NCBI GenBank assembly: GCA_964588695.1
Contig: CAZPQK010000002.1
Coordinates: 62,001 to 126,000, forward strand
Length of the DNA stretch: 64,000 nt
Direction of reading: 5' to 3'
Source of the DNA: CAZPQK01 sp964588695
Lineage (GTDB): Bacteria > Krumholzibacteriota > Krumholzibacteriia > WVZY01 > JAKEHA01
Each line of letters opens with the position of its first letter. Position 1 is the first letter of the stretch. Shown in pieces: positions 32,860 through 42,139 of this stretch. The notes under the pieces were generated by a model. It ran no database searches. It saw only the letters and a program-made list of their open reading frames with translations, and was not told the origin of the DNA. Position numbers and translations under genes: made by a program.

Positions 32860-33186
32860 TTATTCCGGAATCTCCACGTACAAGTCTTCCCCTTCGACGG
32901 TCACCGTATACGCGGGCACCGGCTCCTCCGCCGGAAACTCCATTGCCTCCCCCGACTTGAGGTCGAACACGGCGGCATGGAGCGGACACTCCACCGTCAG
33001 CGCTTCTGCGTCCAGATATCCTTCGGCCAGGCTAGCTTCCGCGTGAGAGCACAAGTCAGAAATTGCATAGTACTGACCCTTTACGCGAGCGATCAAGATG
33101 GGCGCGCCATCGGACGACCCATCGACTTCGAACCGAACCATGTCGTTTTCGGGCACGTCGCTGGTGCTACAAACCTTTACTTTCAT
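32860..33186 (-). CDS. Rieske [2Fe-2S] ferredoxin
   Basis: 108 residues forming a small Rieske domain. The cluster ligands are seen as CSH in ISDLCSHAEASL and CPLH in ECPLHAAVFD, with the usual 16-18 residue spacing. Similar proteins serve as electron-transfer partners of non-heme oxygenases (NirD/BphF type). No oxygenase is nearby. It lies one base upstream of the ychF-like start. Confidence 0.9.
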   Translation of the reverse strand: MKVKVCSTSDVPENDMVRFEVDGSSDGAPILIARVKGQYYAISDLCSHAEASLAEGYLDAEALTVECPLHAAVFDLKSGEAMEFPAEEPVPAYTVTVEGEDLYVEIPE

Positions 33187-33195
33187 TGCTGCTTT

Positions 33196-36100
33196 CTAGT
33201 GCGCGTTAAAACAACCGCAGTGATTGGTCTGAAATCCCAGTCCAGGCTGCCACACAAACGCGTCATTAGCACCTGGATGTTCCCAATAAAACGGGTTCCG
33301 TTTGCGGTTGTAGTTACCAACTTCGTTCATGGTCGCGGCATCGAACAGTCGCCCGTTGATCATTGTGTACTTGATAAACTCACTGTTGCGAATATCATCC
33401 AGCGGGTTTTTGTCCAGCACGATAAGGTCGGCAAGTTTACCCGGCTGCAACGAACCCACGTCGCCATCCAACCCAATGTACTCCGCACCGTAGAGTGTTG
33501 CACAGCGCAGTGCTTCGTGGTTGGTCATGCCGCCCTGCGCAAACATCCACAGCTCCCAGTGCGCGGCCAGGCCTTGCAACTGGCCGTGCGCTCCCAACTG
33601 AACCTTACCGCCGGCATCTATTAAATCTTTGCAGTTCTTAGCCAGCGCAAAGTGGTTAAAGTCATCGTCGGCAATCATCATGCGACGGCGCGAACGCGCG
33701 TCAACCAGCGGACGTGGAACGAAAGTCAGCAAGCGATCGTGTTCCCACACGTTGGTTTTTTGGTACCAGTAATTTTCGCCCCAGATGCCGCCATAACCAA
33801 CGACCAGCGTCGGCGTGGACCCCACATCACTCTGACCCCAAAGTGTCTTTACGTCGTTGTAAATTGGCGCGATGGGCAACGTGTGCTCGATACCAGTATG
33901 GCCGTCTAGTATCATCGTCATGTTGTGGTAGAAGAACGAACCGCCTTCGGGGACTACCATCATTTCCAGGTCACGAGCAGCTTTAATGTACTGCTGGCGC
34001 TGGTTGCGTCGCGGTTGGTTGTAGCTCTTTACCGAAAACGCACCCACCGCTTTCATTCGCCTAAGATGGGACGCAGCATCGTCGATGCCATTAGTGAGCG
34101 CTTTAAAGTCGCCGTCGGCACCGTAGAGGATTGTACCGGTAGAATAAACCCGCGGCCCGATCAAACGCCCCGACTTGAGCATCTCGGAATGCGTAAACAC
34201 CGACTCCGTCTGGTTCGACGGGTCGTGGGTAGTGGTGACGCCAAACGCAAGGTTGGCAAAATACAACCAGCTTTGCTGCGGCGAAATCCCACTGCTGCTA
34301 TGCCACATGTGCGCGTGCACGTCGATCAGTCCAGGCATAATGGTCTTACCCGAGCAATCAACCTCGGTGTACTCGCCCGCCGGTATGGTCATCGCCGCAA
34401 GTTGACCGACGGCCACGATCCGGTTGTCTTCAATAAGCACTGCGCCATTTTCGATGACCTCGTCGCCATTCATGGTGATCACGCGGGCGTTGGTCAGCGC
34501 AATTTTTCCCTTGGGCTTGTCGGTCGTCAACGTCAACCCAATCCGCACCCCGGCAGTATCGGGCGGCAGAATGCTGTCGGGCGCGCCCGGCACCCAGTCA
34601 AAGCAATCCTTGAGATTTCTCGTGAAGTACTCGTCGCCCAACGTCCAGCACAGTTGCTCGCTGTCCGACGACCAATGCAAGTAGGTTCCGGAATCTCGCG
34701 TGACCTTCTTGATCGGAACCGATTTGGTCTTACCCGACAACGAATACTCCCGACCGGCGATCGGAAACGGAATCACGTAGGCATGAAAGAGCTCGTTGAA
34801 AGCCAGCCACTTTCCATCCGGGCTGGGCTCAAAGCGATTGGCGTACTGCGACGTTAGCAACGTCACTTCGTCGCCGCCATCAAGCCGCACGCTCTTAAAA
34901 GCTTTCTTGCGGCCGGCGACGTTGTCGACAAAATAGATTCGTTCGCCGTCGGCGCTAAACCGTGCCGAGCGCCCGCCTTCTCGAATTCTGGTACTTTCGC
35001 CGCCGTTGGATGGCAGCCAATAAAGCCCCGGGTCCACCGCATGGCGGAAGCCGAGCACGTTGTCGCCACCGCCGCGTTGATAGACAACTTTGCTTCCGTC
35101 CGGCGAAAAGGACGGGTTGTGATAGTAGCCCGGTCGCGAGGTGAGCTTCTTCTTGCCGCTGCCGTTGGGTTTGATGCGGTAGATAGCGCCCAGGTCGGTC
35201 TCGTTAAACGTCACGTACACCAGGTACTTGCCGTCCGGGCTGAAGGTCGGCCAGTACTCCCAGTTGTCCTTGTCTTTGGTGAGGCGTTCGGGCGTTCCGT
35301 TGGGAAGACGTTTCTTCCAAATCTGACCAACCGCGCTAAAAAACAACCAGTTGCCATCGGGCGACGTGGTCGTGTGCTTGATCATCTTGGCGTCAAAAGT
35401 GTCCGGCGACACTTCTTGCGGAAAGCGCAACGGTTCGTAAACCGTATGCGATGCATTGACGCTAAAGGGAATGTTGGTGACCGCGCGCGACGCGATGTTT
35501 ACCCGCCAAATCTTACCCTTGGCGTAGAAGACAATGTCCTTGCCGTCGGGCATCCAGGCAAAGTTGGGATACACGCCAAAAGTTGCCCAGGTCTCTTGTT
35601 GATCCTTGGTGAGCCCGTCAAACACCGGGTAGTTTTCGCCGGTTTCCAGATTGTGAATAAACAGCACCGACTCCAGGCGAACCCGGCGGACGAATGCCAC
35701 TTTGGTTCCGTCCGGCGACACCTGCGGGCGCACGGCGCCTCCCGGCCCGCGAACAACCGTTTCAACCTTGCCGTTAGACCGGTCCACGCGTCGAATGTCG
35801 TAGATGCCGGCGTACGGATCCTTGTTGTACTGAAACCGCGGCCCCGGGGTCATGTCTTCGCTAAAGTAGACGTAGCGGCCATCGGGGGAAGCCGACGGCT
35901 CGCCGACATCCTGCTGATCGTTCTTGCGCTTCGTCAATTGAATACCGCTACCACCACTAACGTGATACAGCCAGATTTCTCCCGCACCCAACGAACGCGT
36001 ACTGGTGAAGTGCTTCTTGGCGAGCAGGTATTCACCATCCGGCGACCACACCGCGTTGTTGATCAGGCGAAAATCTTCTTTGGTTACCTGGCGTGGGTTT

Positions 36101-36465
36101 TCGCCGTCGCGGTCCATTACCCACACGTTGTCGCCGCCGCCTTTGTCACTGGTGTAACTAATGTATTTTCCGTCGGGGCTAAAACGTGGCTGTACTTCGA
36201 ACGCCGCACCGCCGCGCAGGAGCGTCGCAGTTCCACCCTTGATGGGCATCACGTAAATGTCTCCCAGCATGTCGAAAGCGATTTGCTTTCCATCGGGGCT
36301 GACGTCGACATTCATCCACGTGCCTTCATCTGTAGTAAACGAGACCGTGCGCGAAGGACCCAAGGATCCTTCAACGTCCCAATCGGCTTTTTTGGCGTGG
36401 CTGACAACGCAAGTCAACACGACGAGCGCCACTGCGGCGAGGCTCGCGAGGCTCCGGCTTCTCAT
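33196..36465 (-). CDS. secreted amidohydrolase with N-terminal TolB/PD40 propeller
   Basis: A 1089-residue exported protein. A signal peptide (SLASLAAVALVVLTCVVSHA) precedes a long set of PD40/WD40-like blades ('FSPDGKYISYTSDKGG', 'VSPDGTKVAF') to about residue 650. An amidohydrolase domain then covers about 680-1060, with metal ligands in IDVHAHMWH, GIEHTLPI and GAHGQLQGLAAHWEL. The architecture is that of imidazolonepropionase-like/TolB-fused hydrolases that probably act on extracellular peptides or cyclic amides; the substrate is unknown. AAGGAG precedes the start; the next gene downstream begins 10 bases after its stop. Confidence 0.9.
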   Translation of the reverse strand: MRSRSLASLAAVALVVLTCVVSHAKKADWDVEGSLGPSRTVSFTTDEGTWMNVDVSPDGKQIAFDMLGDIYVMPIKGGTATLLRGGAAFEVQPRFSPDGKYISYTSDKGGGDNVWVMDRDGENPRQVTKEDFRLINNAVWSPDGEYLLAKKHFTSTRSLGAGEIWLYHVSGGSGIQLTKRKNDQQDVGEPSASPDGRYVYFSEDMTPGPRFQYNKDPYAGIYDIRRVDRSNGKVETVVRGPGGAVRPQVSPDGTKVAFVRRVRLESVLFIHNLETGENYPVFDGLTKDQQETWATFGVYPNFAWMPDGKDIVFYAKGKIWRVNIASRAVTNIPFSVNASHTVYEPLRFPQEVSPDTFDAKMIKHTTTSPDGNWLFFSAVGQIWKKRLPNGTPERLTKDKDNWEYWPTFSPDGKYLVYVTFNETDLGAIYRIKPNGSGKKKLTSRPGYYHNPSFSPDGSKVVYQRGGGDNVLGFRHAVDPGLYWLPSNGGESTRIREGGRSARFSADGERIYFVDNVAGRKKAFKSVRLDGGDEVTLLTSQYANRFEPSPDGKWLAFNELFHAYVIPFPIAGREYSLSGKTKSVPIKKVTRDSGTYLHWSSDSEQLCWTLGDEYFTRNLKDCFDWVPGAPDSILPPDTAGVRIGLTLTTDKPKGKIALTNARVITMNGDEVIENGAVLIEDNRIVAVGQLAAMTIPAGEYTEVDCSGKTIMPGLIDVHAHMWHSSSGISPQQSWLYFANLAFGVTTTHDPSNQTESVFTHSEMLKSGRLIGPRVYSTGTILYGADGDFKALTNGIDDAASHLRRMKAVGAFSVKSYNQPRRNQRQQYIKAARDLEMMVVPEGGSFFYHNMTMILDGHTGIEHTLPIAPIYNDVKTLWGQSDVGSTPTLVVGYGGIWGENYWYQKTNVWEHDRLLTFVPRPLVDARSRRRMMIADDDFNHFALAKNCKDLIDAGGKVQLGAHGQLQGLAAHWELWMFAQGGMTNHEALRCATLYGAEYIGLDGDVGSLQPGKLADLIVLDKNPLDDIRNSEFIKYTMINGRLFDAATMNEVGNYNRKRNPFYWEHPGANDAFVWQPGLGFQTNHCGCFNAH

Positions 36466-36612
36466 CCCGACTCCTTAGTGATCAGAAAACAAACGACAGG
36501 CTAGCGAAGGTATCTGCGCATAGTACACCAAGGACGCGCGCTAGGCAACGGCCCGAACGACGGAATCTACTGAAATTACTAGGGTTAGTGGAACGCCGGC
36601 GAAGGTGACGGG

Positions 36613-38658
36613 CTACTTGACCAGTACCATCTTGCGGCGGAGTTCGAACCCGGCGGCTCGAAGCAGGTAGTGGTAAACACCACTAGCGACGGCCTGGCCG
36701 TCGTCGTTGGTGCCGTCCCATTCCAGGCGGTTGATCCCGGCTGGCAATGTTTGACTGGCCAGGGTCCGGACAAGTCGACCGGACGAGTCGTAAACGTATA
36801 CCCGGGCCAGGGCGTTCCAGGGCAGCGTAAACTCAATCGTGGTCGTCGGGTTGAAGGGGTTGGGATAGTTCTGTTGCAGCGCAAGGCTCGCGGGCACCGT
36901 TTGCGCGGAGACCGGTGCGCTTTGCAGTTCGGTGTCATCGTCGAGAACCACGGCAACCCGGTACTGGTAGCGACGGCTGGGTTCCGCCGATGCATCCAGA
37001 TAACTTCGCGCGCTCGGGTCGAGAAGCGTTTGGTTTAGCGTGACCGGCTCATTGTCGCCAAGTGTCCGGTACACACGAAAGCCGCTAAAGCCAGAGCCTT
37101 GGGAAACACTCCAGTCCAACGCGACCCCGTCAGTCGATGGTACGGCGGTCAAACTGGCGACCGTCGGCAACGCACTACTGCCTTCGACGATAACCAACCG
37201 CTGATCAACGTCGACATTGTGAAACTGATCGACGATCCCCGACGGCCATTTGATCTCGAGCAGGTCTATGGAGTTGGCATTGCCCACGCCAAACTCAACT
37301 TCCAGACTGTTGTGCGAAAGGTAGCTGGTGCTGCTGCACACTTCGCGAATCATTTCCAGCCCACCGGCGGCAACTCGCACCCGTGCGCCGATACCGTCGC
37401 GGTTACTTTGCACGCCTTGCGTGCGTACCTTCAGCCAGTTGTTGGTTCCGGGGTTGTTCTTACAAAACACCGACGGTTGGCCGTTGTTGGTGATATACAT
37501 GTCCAGGAAGCCGTCGTTGTTGTAGTCGCCAATGGCAAGGCCGAACCCCTTGTCGGCGTTACCCACTCCCAACTGGGAAGTCACGTTAGTAAACGAGCCG
37601 TTACCATTGTTGCGAAAGAACACATTCTCGGCGCGGATGTCGGGCAGGAATCCCCACCAGTTGACCACGTAAAGGTCAAGGTCTCCGTCGTTGTCGTAGT
37701 CAAAAAAGTCGGTTCCCCAACCGTAGCGATTCACCGCCATCCCTTTAAACACGGCGACGTCGGTGAACGTGCCGTCACCGTTGTTGTGGTAGAACACGTT
37801 TCCTTCCGACGTGTTGGTGATGTACATGTCCAACCACCCGTCGTTGTTGTAGTCACCAACCGCGACGCCCATCGAGTTGATTGACGCGTTGGTATGCGAG
37901 GCGAGTGACACATCGGTAAAAGTACCATCGCCTTCGTTGCGCCACAGTTTGTTGCCGCCAAGTTTGTCGGTGGATGCGTACAGGTCCTGATCGCCGTCGT
38001 TGTCGTAGTCAAACCACACCGCTTCGAGCGTGGCACGGTCGTGATCCAACCCTAACGCGGGGGCGACGTCGGTAAAAGTGCCGTCGCCGTTGGCTCTAAA
38101 TAGCTGATTGGGTTCGCGACGATTGGCGACGTACAAGTCCAACCAACCGTCGTTGTTGTAGTCGGCCCAGGCGGCGCCGTAAGAGAGCATGGGGGCTGCG
38201 AGTCCCGCTTCTTCGGCGACGTTGGTGAACGTGTTGTCGCCGTTGTTCCGCCACAAACGGTTGGGCGACCCCGCCGACGCCGAGCCGTTGACTTTGGCGA
38301 CAAAGATGTCCAGGTCACCGTCGTTGTCGTAGTCGGCAATTTTGACGCCGCGCCCATTGTTGGCCAGGGTGAATCCGCTGGCCGCAGAAATGTCGGTGAA
38401 GGTTCCGCCGAGGTTGCGGAAGACGCGCGGCGGCGCTCCGGCCTCGGTGTTCACAAAGAGGTCGAGCCAGCCGTCGCCGTCAAAGTCTTCCAGGGCGGCG
38501 CCGAACCCGAAATCGGCGCTGTTGCCCATAATGGTGACATCGACGCCACTTTGCGCCGGGGTGAGGACACTAAAGGTTCCGGATTGGGCATGGGCCAGCC
38601 CGGCCCCGACTGCGGAAAGCGACCAGATTAGAACCAACGCGAAAGAGACACGCATCAT
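36613..38658 (-). CDS. secreted FG-GAP/UnbV protein with C-terminal sorting-like domain
   Basis: About 680 residues from the ATG at 38658. A signal peptide (MMRVSFALVLIWSLSAVGAG) is followed by seven or so FG-GAP/VCBS repeats with calcium-loop motifs such as DYDNDGDLDIF and NNGDGTFTDV, an ASPIC/UnbV domain (LLEIKWPSGIVDQFHNVDVD), a fibronectin-like segment, and a C-terminal domain beginning LQQNYPNPFNPTTTIEF and ending in GVYHYLLRAAGFELRRKM. That last domain resembles FlgD-Ig/type IX sorting domains. An adhesion or surface role is likely. The frame extends upstream to 38823 but the signal peptide fixes the start. The -10 of its promoter is seven bases from the ATG. Confidence 0.9.
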   Translation of the reverse strand: MMRVSFALVLIWSLSAVGAGLAHAQSGTFSVLTPAQSGVDVTIMGNSADFGFGAALEDFDGDGWLDLFVNTEAGAPPRVFRNLGGTFTDISAASGFTLANNGRGVKIADYDNDGDLDIFVAKVNGSASAGSPNRLWRNNGDNTFTNVAEEAGLAAPMLSYGAAWADYNNDGWLDLYVANRREPNQLFRANGDGTFTDVAPALGLDHDRATLEAVWFDYDNDGDQDLYASTDKLGGNKLWRNEGDGTFTDVSLASHTNASINSMGVAVGDYNNDGWLDMYITNTSEGNVFYHNNGDGTFTDVAVFKGMAVNRYGWGTDFFDYDNDGDLDLYVVNWWGFLPDIRAENVFFRNNGNGSFTNVTSQLGVGNADKGFGLAIGDYNNDGFLDMYITNNGQPSVFCKNNPGTNNWLKVRTQGVQSNRDGIGARVRVAAGGLEMIREVCSSTSYLSHNSLEVEFGVGNANSIDLLEIKWPSGIVDQFHNVDVDQRLVIVEGSSALPTVASLTAVPSTDGVALDWSVSQGSGFSGFRVYRTLGDNEPVTLNQTLLDPSARSYLDASAEPSRRYQYRVAVVLDDDTELQSAPVSAQTVPASLALQQNYPNPFNPTTTIEFTLPWNALARVYVYDSSGRLVRTLASQTLPAGINRLEWDGTNDDGQAVASGVYHYLLRAAGFELRRKMVLVK

Positions 38659-38665
38659 ACCTATA

Positions 38666-38694
38666 AGTATAACAACGGGAAGAAAGTGTGTCCA
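38666..38694 (-). promoter_or_regulatory. strong promoter, apparently leaderless, of the FG-GAP gene
   Basis: TGGACA, 17-bp spacer, TATACT on the minus strand (five of six in both hexamers). Only seven bases separate the -10 from the ATG at 38658. Confidence 0.65.
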
Positions 38695-38833
38695 CGGACC
38701 CACATGGGTGTATTGGCGCAGGGCAGGCAGCGCCCCCTCCTGCGATAGCGCTCCCCCGCACGCTCGGCCGCCCCTACGCTGGGGCGCCAGGAGGTAGGTT
38801 TCAGCCGCCCCACTTATCGGCACGTTCGAATTG

Positions 38834-38862
38834 TTGAAAATCGTCCATTTCTCGCTTATAAT
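38834..38862 (+). promoter_or_regulatory. promoter of the secreted protein gene at 38927
   Basis: TTGAAA, 17-bp spacer, perfect TATAAT, 64 bases before the ATG. Confidence 0.7.
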
Positions 38863-38926
38863 TTTTTAATTGTTCGGTTAACGACGCGTGCGTTGGTTAC
38901 TCACTTGACATCTACAGGAGTCCCTT

Positions 38927-39637
38927 ATGAACCTACTGCGCAAATCCGCTTCCCTCGCGGTGGCCCTTTCGGTCCTCGCTTCCGCGGCGTCAGCTTCCAT
39001 GCTGTCCCACACCAATATCAAGCTCGCTACCTTTACTCCAATTTCACAAGCCGCACCGGGCCATGTTGAATTCAATATGAGTAAAGAGGCCGTGCAGCGG
39101 GTTGGTACCGTGGCCTACGAATGCCTTACCTTTGGAAGTTCGTACTATGCCAACAGTAACGTGACTGGGGCGTACGGCGACGATTGCCACCTGGCCCTAT
39201 CCGGTCCGCTAATCGACTTCACCATCGGTTACTTTTCTCCGTCCGGTGCTGTCGATTGCCTGATTACGTTCCATTCGAACAACGCAGCGAACACGACGTT
39301 CGGTGCGATCGAAGCAGGCCCGTACATCGTCACCGGATTACCCGGCGGAGCCAACACGGTAACCATCACGCCACCGGATACGCCGGCGCTTTCTACAGAC
39401 GTGTGGTACACCATTCAGTTTTCGCTCGGTGATGCAGGTCTCATTATTGCCGGCGCCGCACCGACAGTGGGTACCAGCGACGACGTATTCGTCGACGTTG
39501 ACGCATTGTCGCTACTTTTCTTTGGCGGTTCGCCGGTGGCCAACTTCGCGCTTGCGATCTCGCTCGATCAACCCGTGCCGACCAAGGAGTTGTCGTTGGG
39601 AGCACTCAAGCAGCAGTTTAGCGAGCGTAGCCAGTAG
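38927..39637 (+). CDS. secreted protein of unknown function with short LGALK tail
   Basis: 236 residues. A signal peptide (MNLLRKSASLAVALSVLASA, cleavage near ASAS) is followed by a beta-rich domain with no recognised family; two Cys pairs (YECLTF/DDCHL and VDCL) may be oxidised. It ends KELSLGALKQQFSERSQ, which resembles the tail of the lamin-tail protein at 2434-3102. It has a strong promoter, a good ribosome-binding site (CAGGAG) and its own terminator, so it is a single, probably well-expressed gene. Confidence 0.8.
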   Translation: MNLLRKSASLAVALSVLASAASASMLSHTNIKLATFTPISQAAPGHVEFNMSKEAVQRVGTVAYECLTFGSSYYANSNVTGAYGDDCHLALSGPLIDFTIGYFSPSGAVDCLITFHSNNAANTTFGAIEAGPYIVTGLPGGANTVTITPPDTPALSTDVWYTIQFSLGDAGLIIAGAAPTVGTSDDVFVDVDALSLLFFGGSPVANFALAISLDQPVPTKELSLGALKQQFSERSQ

Positions 39638-39661
39638 GCACGTCACAAGCGGGCAAGATAA

Positions 39662-39697
39662 AGAGCAAGGGCCTGTCGAATGACCGGCCCTTGCTCT
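39662..39697 (+). terminator. intrinsic terminator after the secreted protein gene
   Basis: A perfect 12-bp stem AGAGCAAGGGCC / GGCCCTTGCTCT with a 12-base loop, followed by GTGTT. The stem is very stable though the T tract is poor; it lies between convergent genes and may serve both. Confidence 0.75.
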
Positions 39698-39731
39698 GTG
39701 TTACAAGCCCGCATTTTAAGAAGCGAGGCGC

Positions 39732-41204
39732 TTAGATCTCGACCGCTTTGATCATGTTGGTGGTGCCGGGGACATCGATCGGGATTCCGGCGACAACCAC
39801 AACTCGGTCTCCGGGAGCGGCGTAGCCCGCTTTTACCACCGCGTTCACAGCGGTATCCAGCATCGAGTCGGTGTCTTCGGCTATTTCAATCATCATCGGT
39901 GCAGTATTCCAATACAACACCGTGCGGCGAAGCGTTGTTTGCCGCGGACTGGCGACCACAATTTTTGCGTGGGGGCGGTACTTGGCCACCAGACGCGCGG
40001 TTTGTCCGGTACGCGTACAACAGATGATAAGCTTGGCGCCAATCTCGGTGGCGGTATGAACGGCCGCGTGTGCGATTGCGGCACGAATGGTTTCCATCTT
40101 CCAGGGAACATCGAAGGCGCGCAGGTAATCGATCTGGCCCTCGGTCGCCACGGCAACTTCGGCCATCGTGGTAACCGCCGCCTCCGGGTGGTCGCCGGAA
40201 GCGGTCTCGGCCGACAACATCACTGCGTCGGTTCCATCGAAAACAGCGTTAGCAATATCGGCAACTTCGGCGCGTGTCGGACGCGGGTTCACAATCATCG
40301 ACTCCAGCATTTGCGTCGCGGTGATCACCGGCCGTGCCCACTTGAGCGCTCCCTTTATAATCTCTTTCTGCATCAGCGGTACTTGCTCGACCGGAGCTTC
40401 CAGGCCAAGGTCGCCACGCGCCACCATGACCGCGTCGGATGCCTGTAACATTTCGTCGAGGTTGTCCAGCGCCTCCAGGCGTTCGAGCTTGGTCACGACT
40501 GGAATGTCAGCACCTTTTTCGGCGATATACTCTTTTAGCCGCCGAATCTCTTCCGGGTAACGCACGAAAGATTGCGCAAACCAATCTACGCCCATGCGAA
40601 TACCAAAGTCGACGTCGGCCAGATCCTTCTCGGTGGGCACAGCTTCGCTTAGCGCCGCGCCGGGCGCGTTGAGCCCCTTATTGGACTTCAACACCCCGCC
40701 AACTACAACTTCGCAGACGATATCGGTATCGGTCTTGGCAATAACCAACAGTTCAATCTCACCGTCGCCCATCAATACCCGATCGCCGGGCTGGATGTCT
40801 TCGACCAGCGCCGGGTAGTTGATCCCCACACGGGTATGATCGCCAAGAATGTCTTCGGTGGTGAGTACAAACGGATCGCCACCGCGCAGAATCACCTGCG
40901 CGTTCTTGAACCGACGAATCCGCATCTTGGGTCCGCTCAGGTCGAGCAAGATAGGGATATAAACGCCGCGCTTCTCGGCCACGGTGCGGACGTTTTCGAT
41001 GGCTTCGGCGTGGGATTCGTGGGTGCCATGAGAACAGTTGATCCGCACCACGTTAAGACCAGCCTGAACCAGCTTGTCGATCATATCGACTTCTTTGCTG
41101 GCGGGGCCAAGGGTGGCCACAATTTTGGTTCGTCGCGGGAAATGCGTCATATCGCCGAAGGCATTGGCCGTTAAAGTCGGAAGTTTTTCCTTAAGCACGG
41201 TCAT
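39732..41204 (-). CDS. pyk: pyruvate kinase
   Basis: Last enzyme of glycolysis, phosphoenolpyruvate plus ADP to pyruvate plus ATP. About 490 residues with RRTKIVATLGPAS, LDLSGPKMRI, the catalytic-lysine region VVTKLERLEALDNLDEML, MVARGDLGLEAPVEQVPLMQ and ATQMLESM, then a complete C-terminal allosteric domain. The ATG at 41204 follows GGAGGCGAAGA; an earlier in-frame ATG at 41231 lacks such a site. It ends a co-directional run starting at pgm. Confidence 0.97.
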   Translation of the reverse strand: MTVLKEKLPTLTANAFGDMTHFPRRTKIVATLGPASKEVDMIDKLVQAGLNVVRINCSHGTHESHAEAIENVRTVAEKRGVYIPILLDLSGPKMRIRRFKNAQVILRGGDPFVLTTEDILGDHTRVGINYPALVEDIQPGDRVLMGDGEIELLVIAKTDTDIVCEVVVGGVLKSNKGLNAPGAALSEAVPTEKDLADVDFGIRMGVDWFAQSFVRYPEEIRRLKEYIAEKGADIPVVTKLERLEALDNLDEMLQASDAVMVARGDLGLEAPVEQVPLMQKEIIKGALKWARPVITATQMLESMIVNPRPTRAEVADIANAVFDGTDAVMLSAETASGDHPEAAVTTMAEVAVATEGQIDYLRAFDVPWKMETIRAAIAHAAVHTATEIGAKLIICCTRTGQTARLVAKYRPHAKIVVASPRQTTLRRTVLYWNTAPMMIEIAEDTDSMLDTAVNAVVKAGYAAPGDRVVVVAGIPIDVPGTTNMIKAVEI

Positions 41205-41237
41205 TCTTCGCCTCCAGGGCGTGTCTGTCAAGGCGCG

Positions 41238-41726
41238 TTATACGCGCCGGTAGGGTTGCCTTGGCAACCAGCGCGGCACCTGCTGACAGTACTCCCGGTA
41301 AGAAGCGCCGTAGCGACGGCGTAGCGTCGGTTCCTCATAGCCAACTACGAAAATGTGAAACGCGAGCAAAAACACGACGGCATAAAGCAAGATTGACACC
41401 GATCCCACCCAAAAACCCACGCCAACGATCATCGTTGCCACGCCCAGGTACATTGGGTTTCTTGTCATCAGGAACCATCGATTCTTAACAAAACGTTCGG
41501 GCGCGTCCCAAAACGCGGGTGTTCCCTGCCCACGGGCGGCAAAATCGTTGCAACAGGAAAGATATACGTAGCTGCCCGCGGCAAACATAAAAACTGAGAG
41601 AAGTTTCAGAGCGGGGAGTCCTGGAAAGGACATCGACCAGCTCTGGCGGGACAACCAAAGGGGAATAGCAAACACGTAGCCAGCAATTCCGACAGAAGCG
41701 TAAAAGAAGGTTCGAAATCTGATCAC
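41238..41726 (-). CDS. isoprenylcysteine carboxyl methyltransferase-like membrane methyltransferase
   Basis: 162 residues, four or five membrane helices, with the ICMT/PEMT-family signature RNPMYLGVATMIVGVGFWVGS and the terminal EEPTLRRRYGASYREYCQQV. Bacterial members methylate lipids or small molecules. Its start overlaps the stop of the upstream membrane-protein gene (ATGA). Confidence 0.85.
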   Translation of the reverse strand: MIRFRTFFYASVGIAGYVFAIPLWLSRQSWSMSFPGLPALKLLSVFMFAAGSYVYLSCCNDFAARGQGTPAFWDAPERFVKNRWFLMTRNPMYLGVATMIVGVGFWVGSVSILLYAVVFLLAFHIFVVGYEEPTLRRRYGASYREYCQQVPRWLPRQPYRRV

Positions 41727-42139
41727 GATTGCTTGCGGGACGACATTACATGGGCTGCAGCGTGCGACGCCAGGCCGGTGAGTAGCGCGCCGGCAACGCC
41801 GATGAACGGAACCAGAAGCATAGTAAAGAACTGAAAGTCCGAGCCCTCCGAGATCTTACTGACGCGGTCCAACATCCCCGGATTGTTCATTATCATCGTG
41901 TCCGAAAAAATTCCCTGCACCAGGGTGCCCGCAGCACCGGCTACGAATCCCGCCGCCGCTCCGTTGTAAAACACGTTCTCGCCCTGCTGACGCCGCGCAA
42001 CAACCACCGCACTTACCGCAATGACGACAGCCCACACTACCCGCTCCCAACCAACCGGCACCCAGCCCATAACCAGCGCAAGGCCGACCACCGGCCCCAA
42101 CAAACCCAATCCCAGGATAAGTGTCCAGCGAAGTTTCAT
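41723..42139 (-). CDS. hypothetical four-helix membrane protein
   Basis: 138 residues with about four hydrophobic segments (5-25, 32-47, 60-78, 105-125) and a 'GAAAGFVAGAAGTLVQGIFSD' stretch. I do not recognise a specific family. It overlaps both neighbours by four bases (ATGA on each side), so it is clearly within an operon between a PLP decarboxylase and an ICMT-like gene. Confidence 0.75.
   Translation of the reverse strand: MKLRWTLILGLGLLGPVVGLALVMGWVPVGWERVVWAVVIAVSAVVVARRQQGENVFYNGAAAGFVAGAAGTLVQGIFSDTMIMNNPGMLDRVSKISEGSDFQFFTMLLVPFIGVAGALLTGLASHAAAHVMSSRKQS

Noticed and set aside
35041..36504. Plus-strand open frame of 487 codons
   Set aside because: Antisense to the propeller part of the amidohydrolase gene; long because of codon bias in GC-rich DNA.
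37450..38520. Repeated GTCGTTGTTGTAGTC-like blocks resembling a direct-repeat array
   Set aside because: They are the codons for recurring D-Y-D/N-N-D-G calcium loops of FG-GAP repeats, with irregular spacing and no unique spacers, so not CRISPR.
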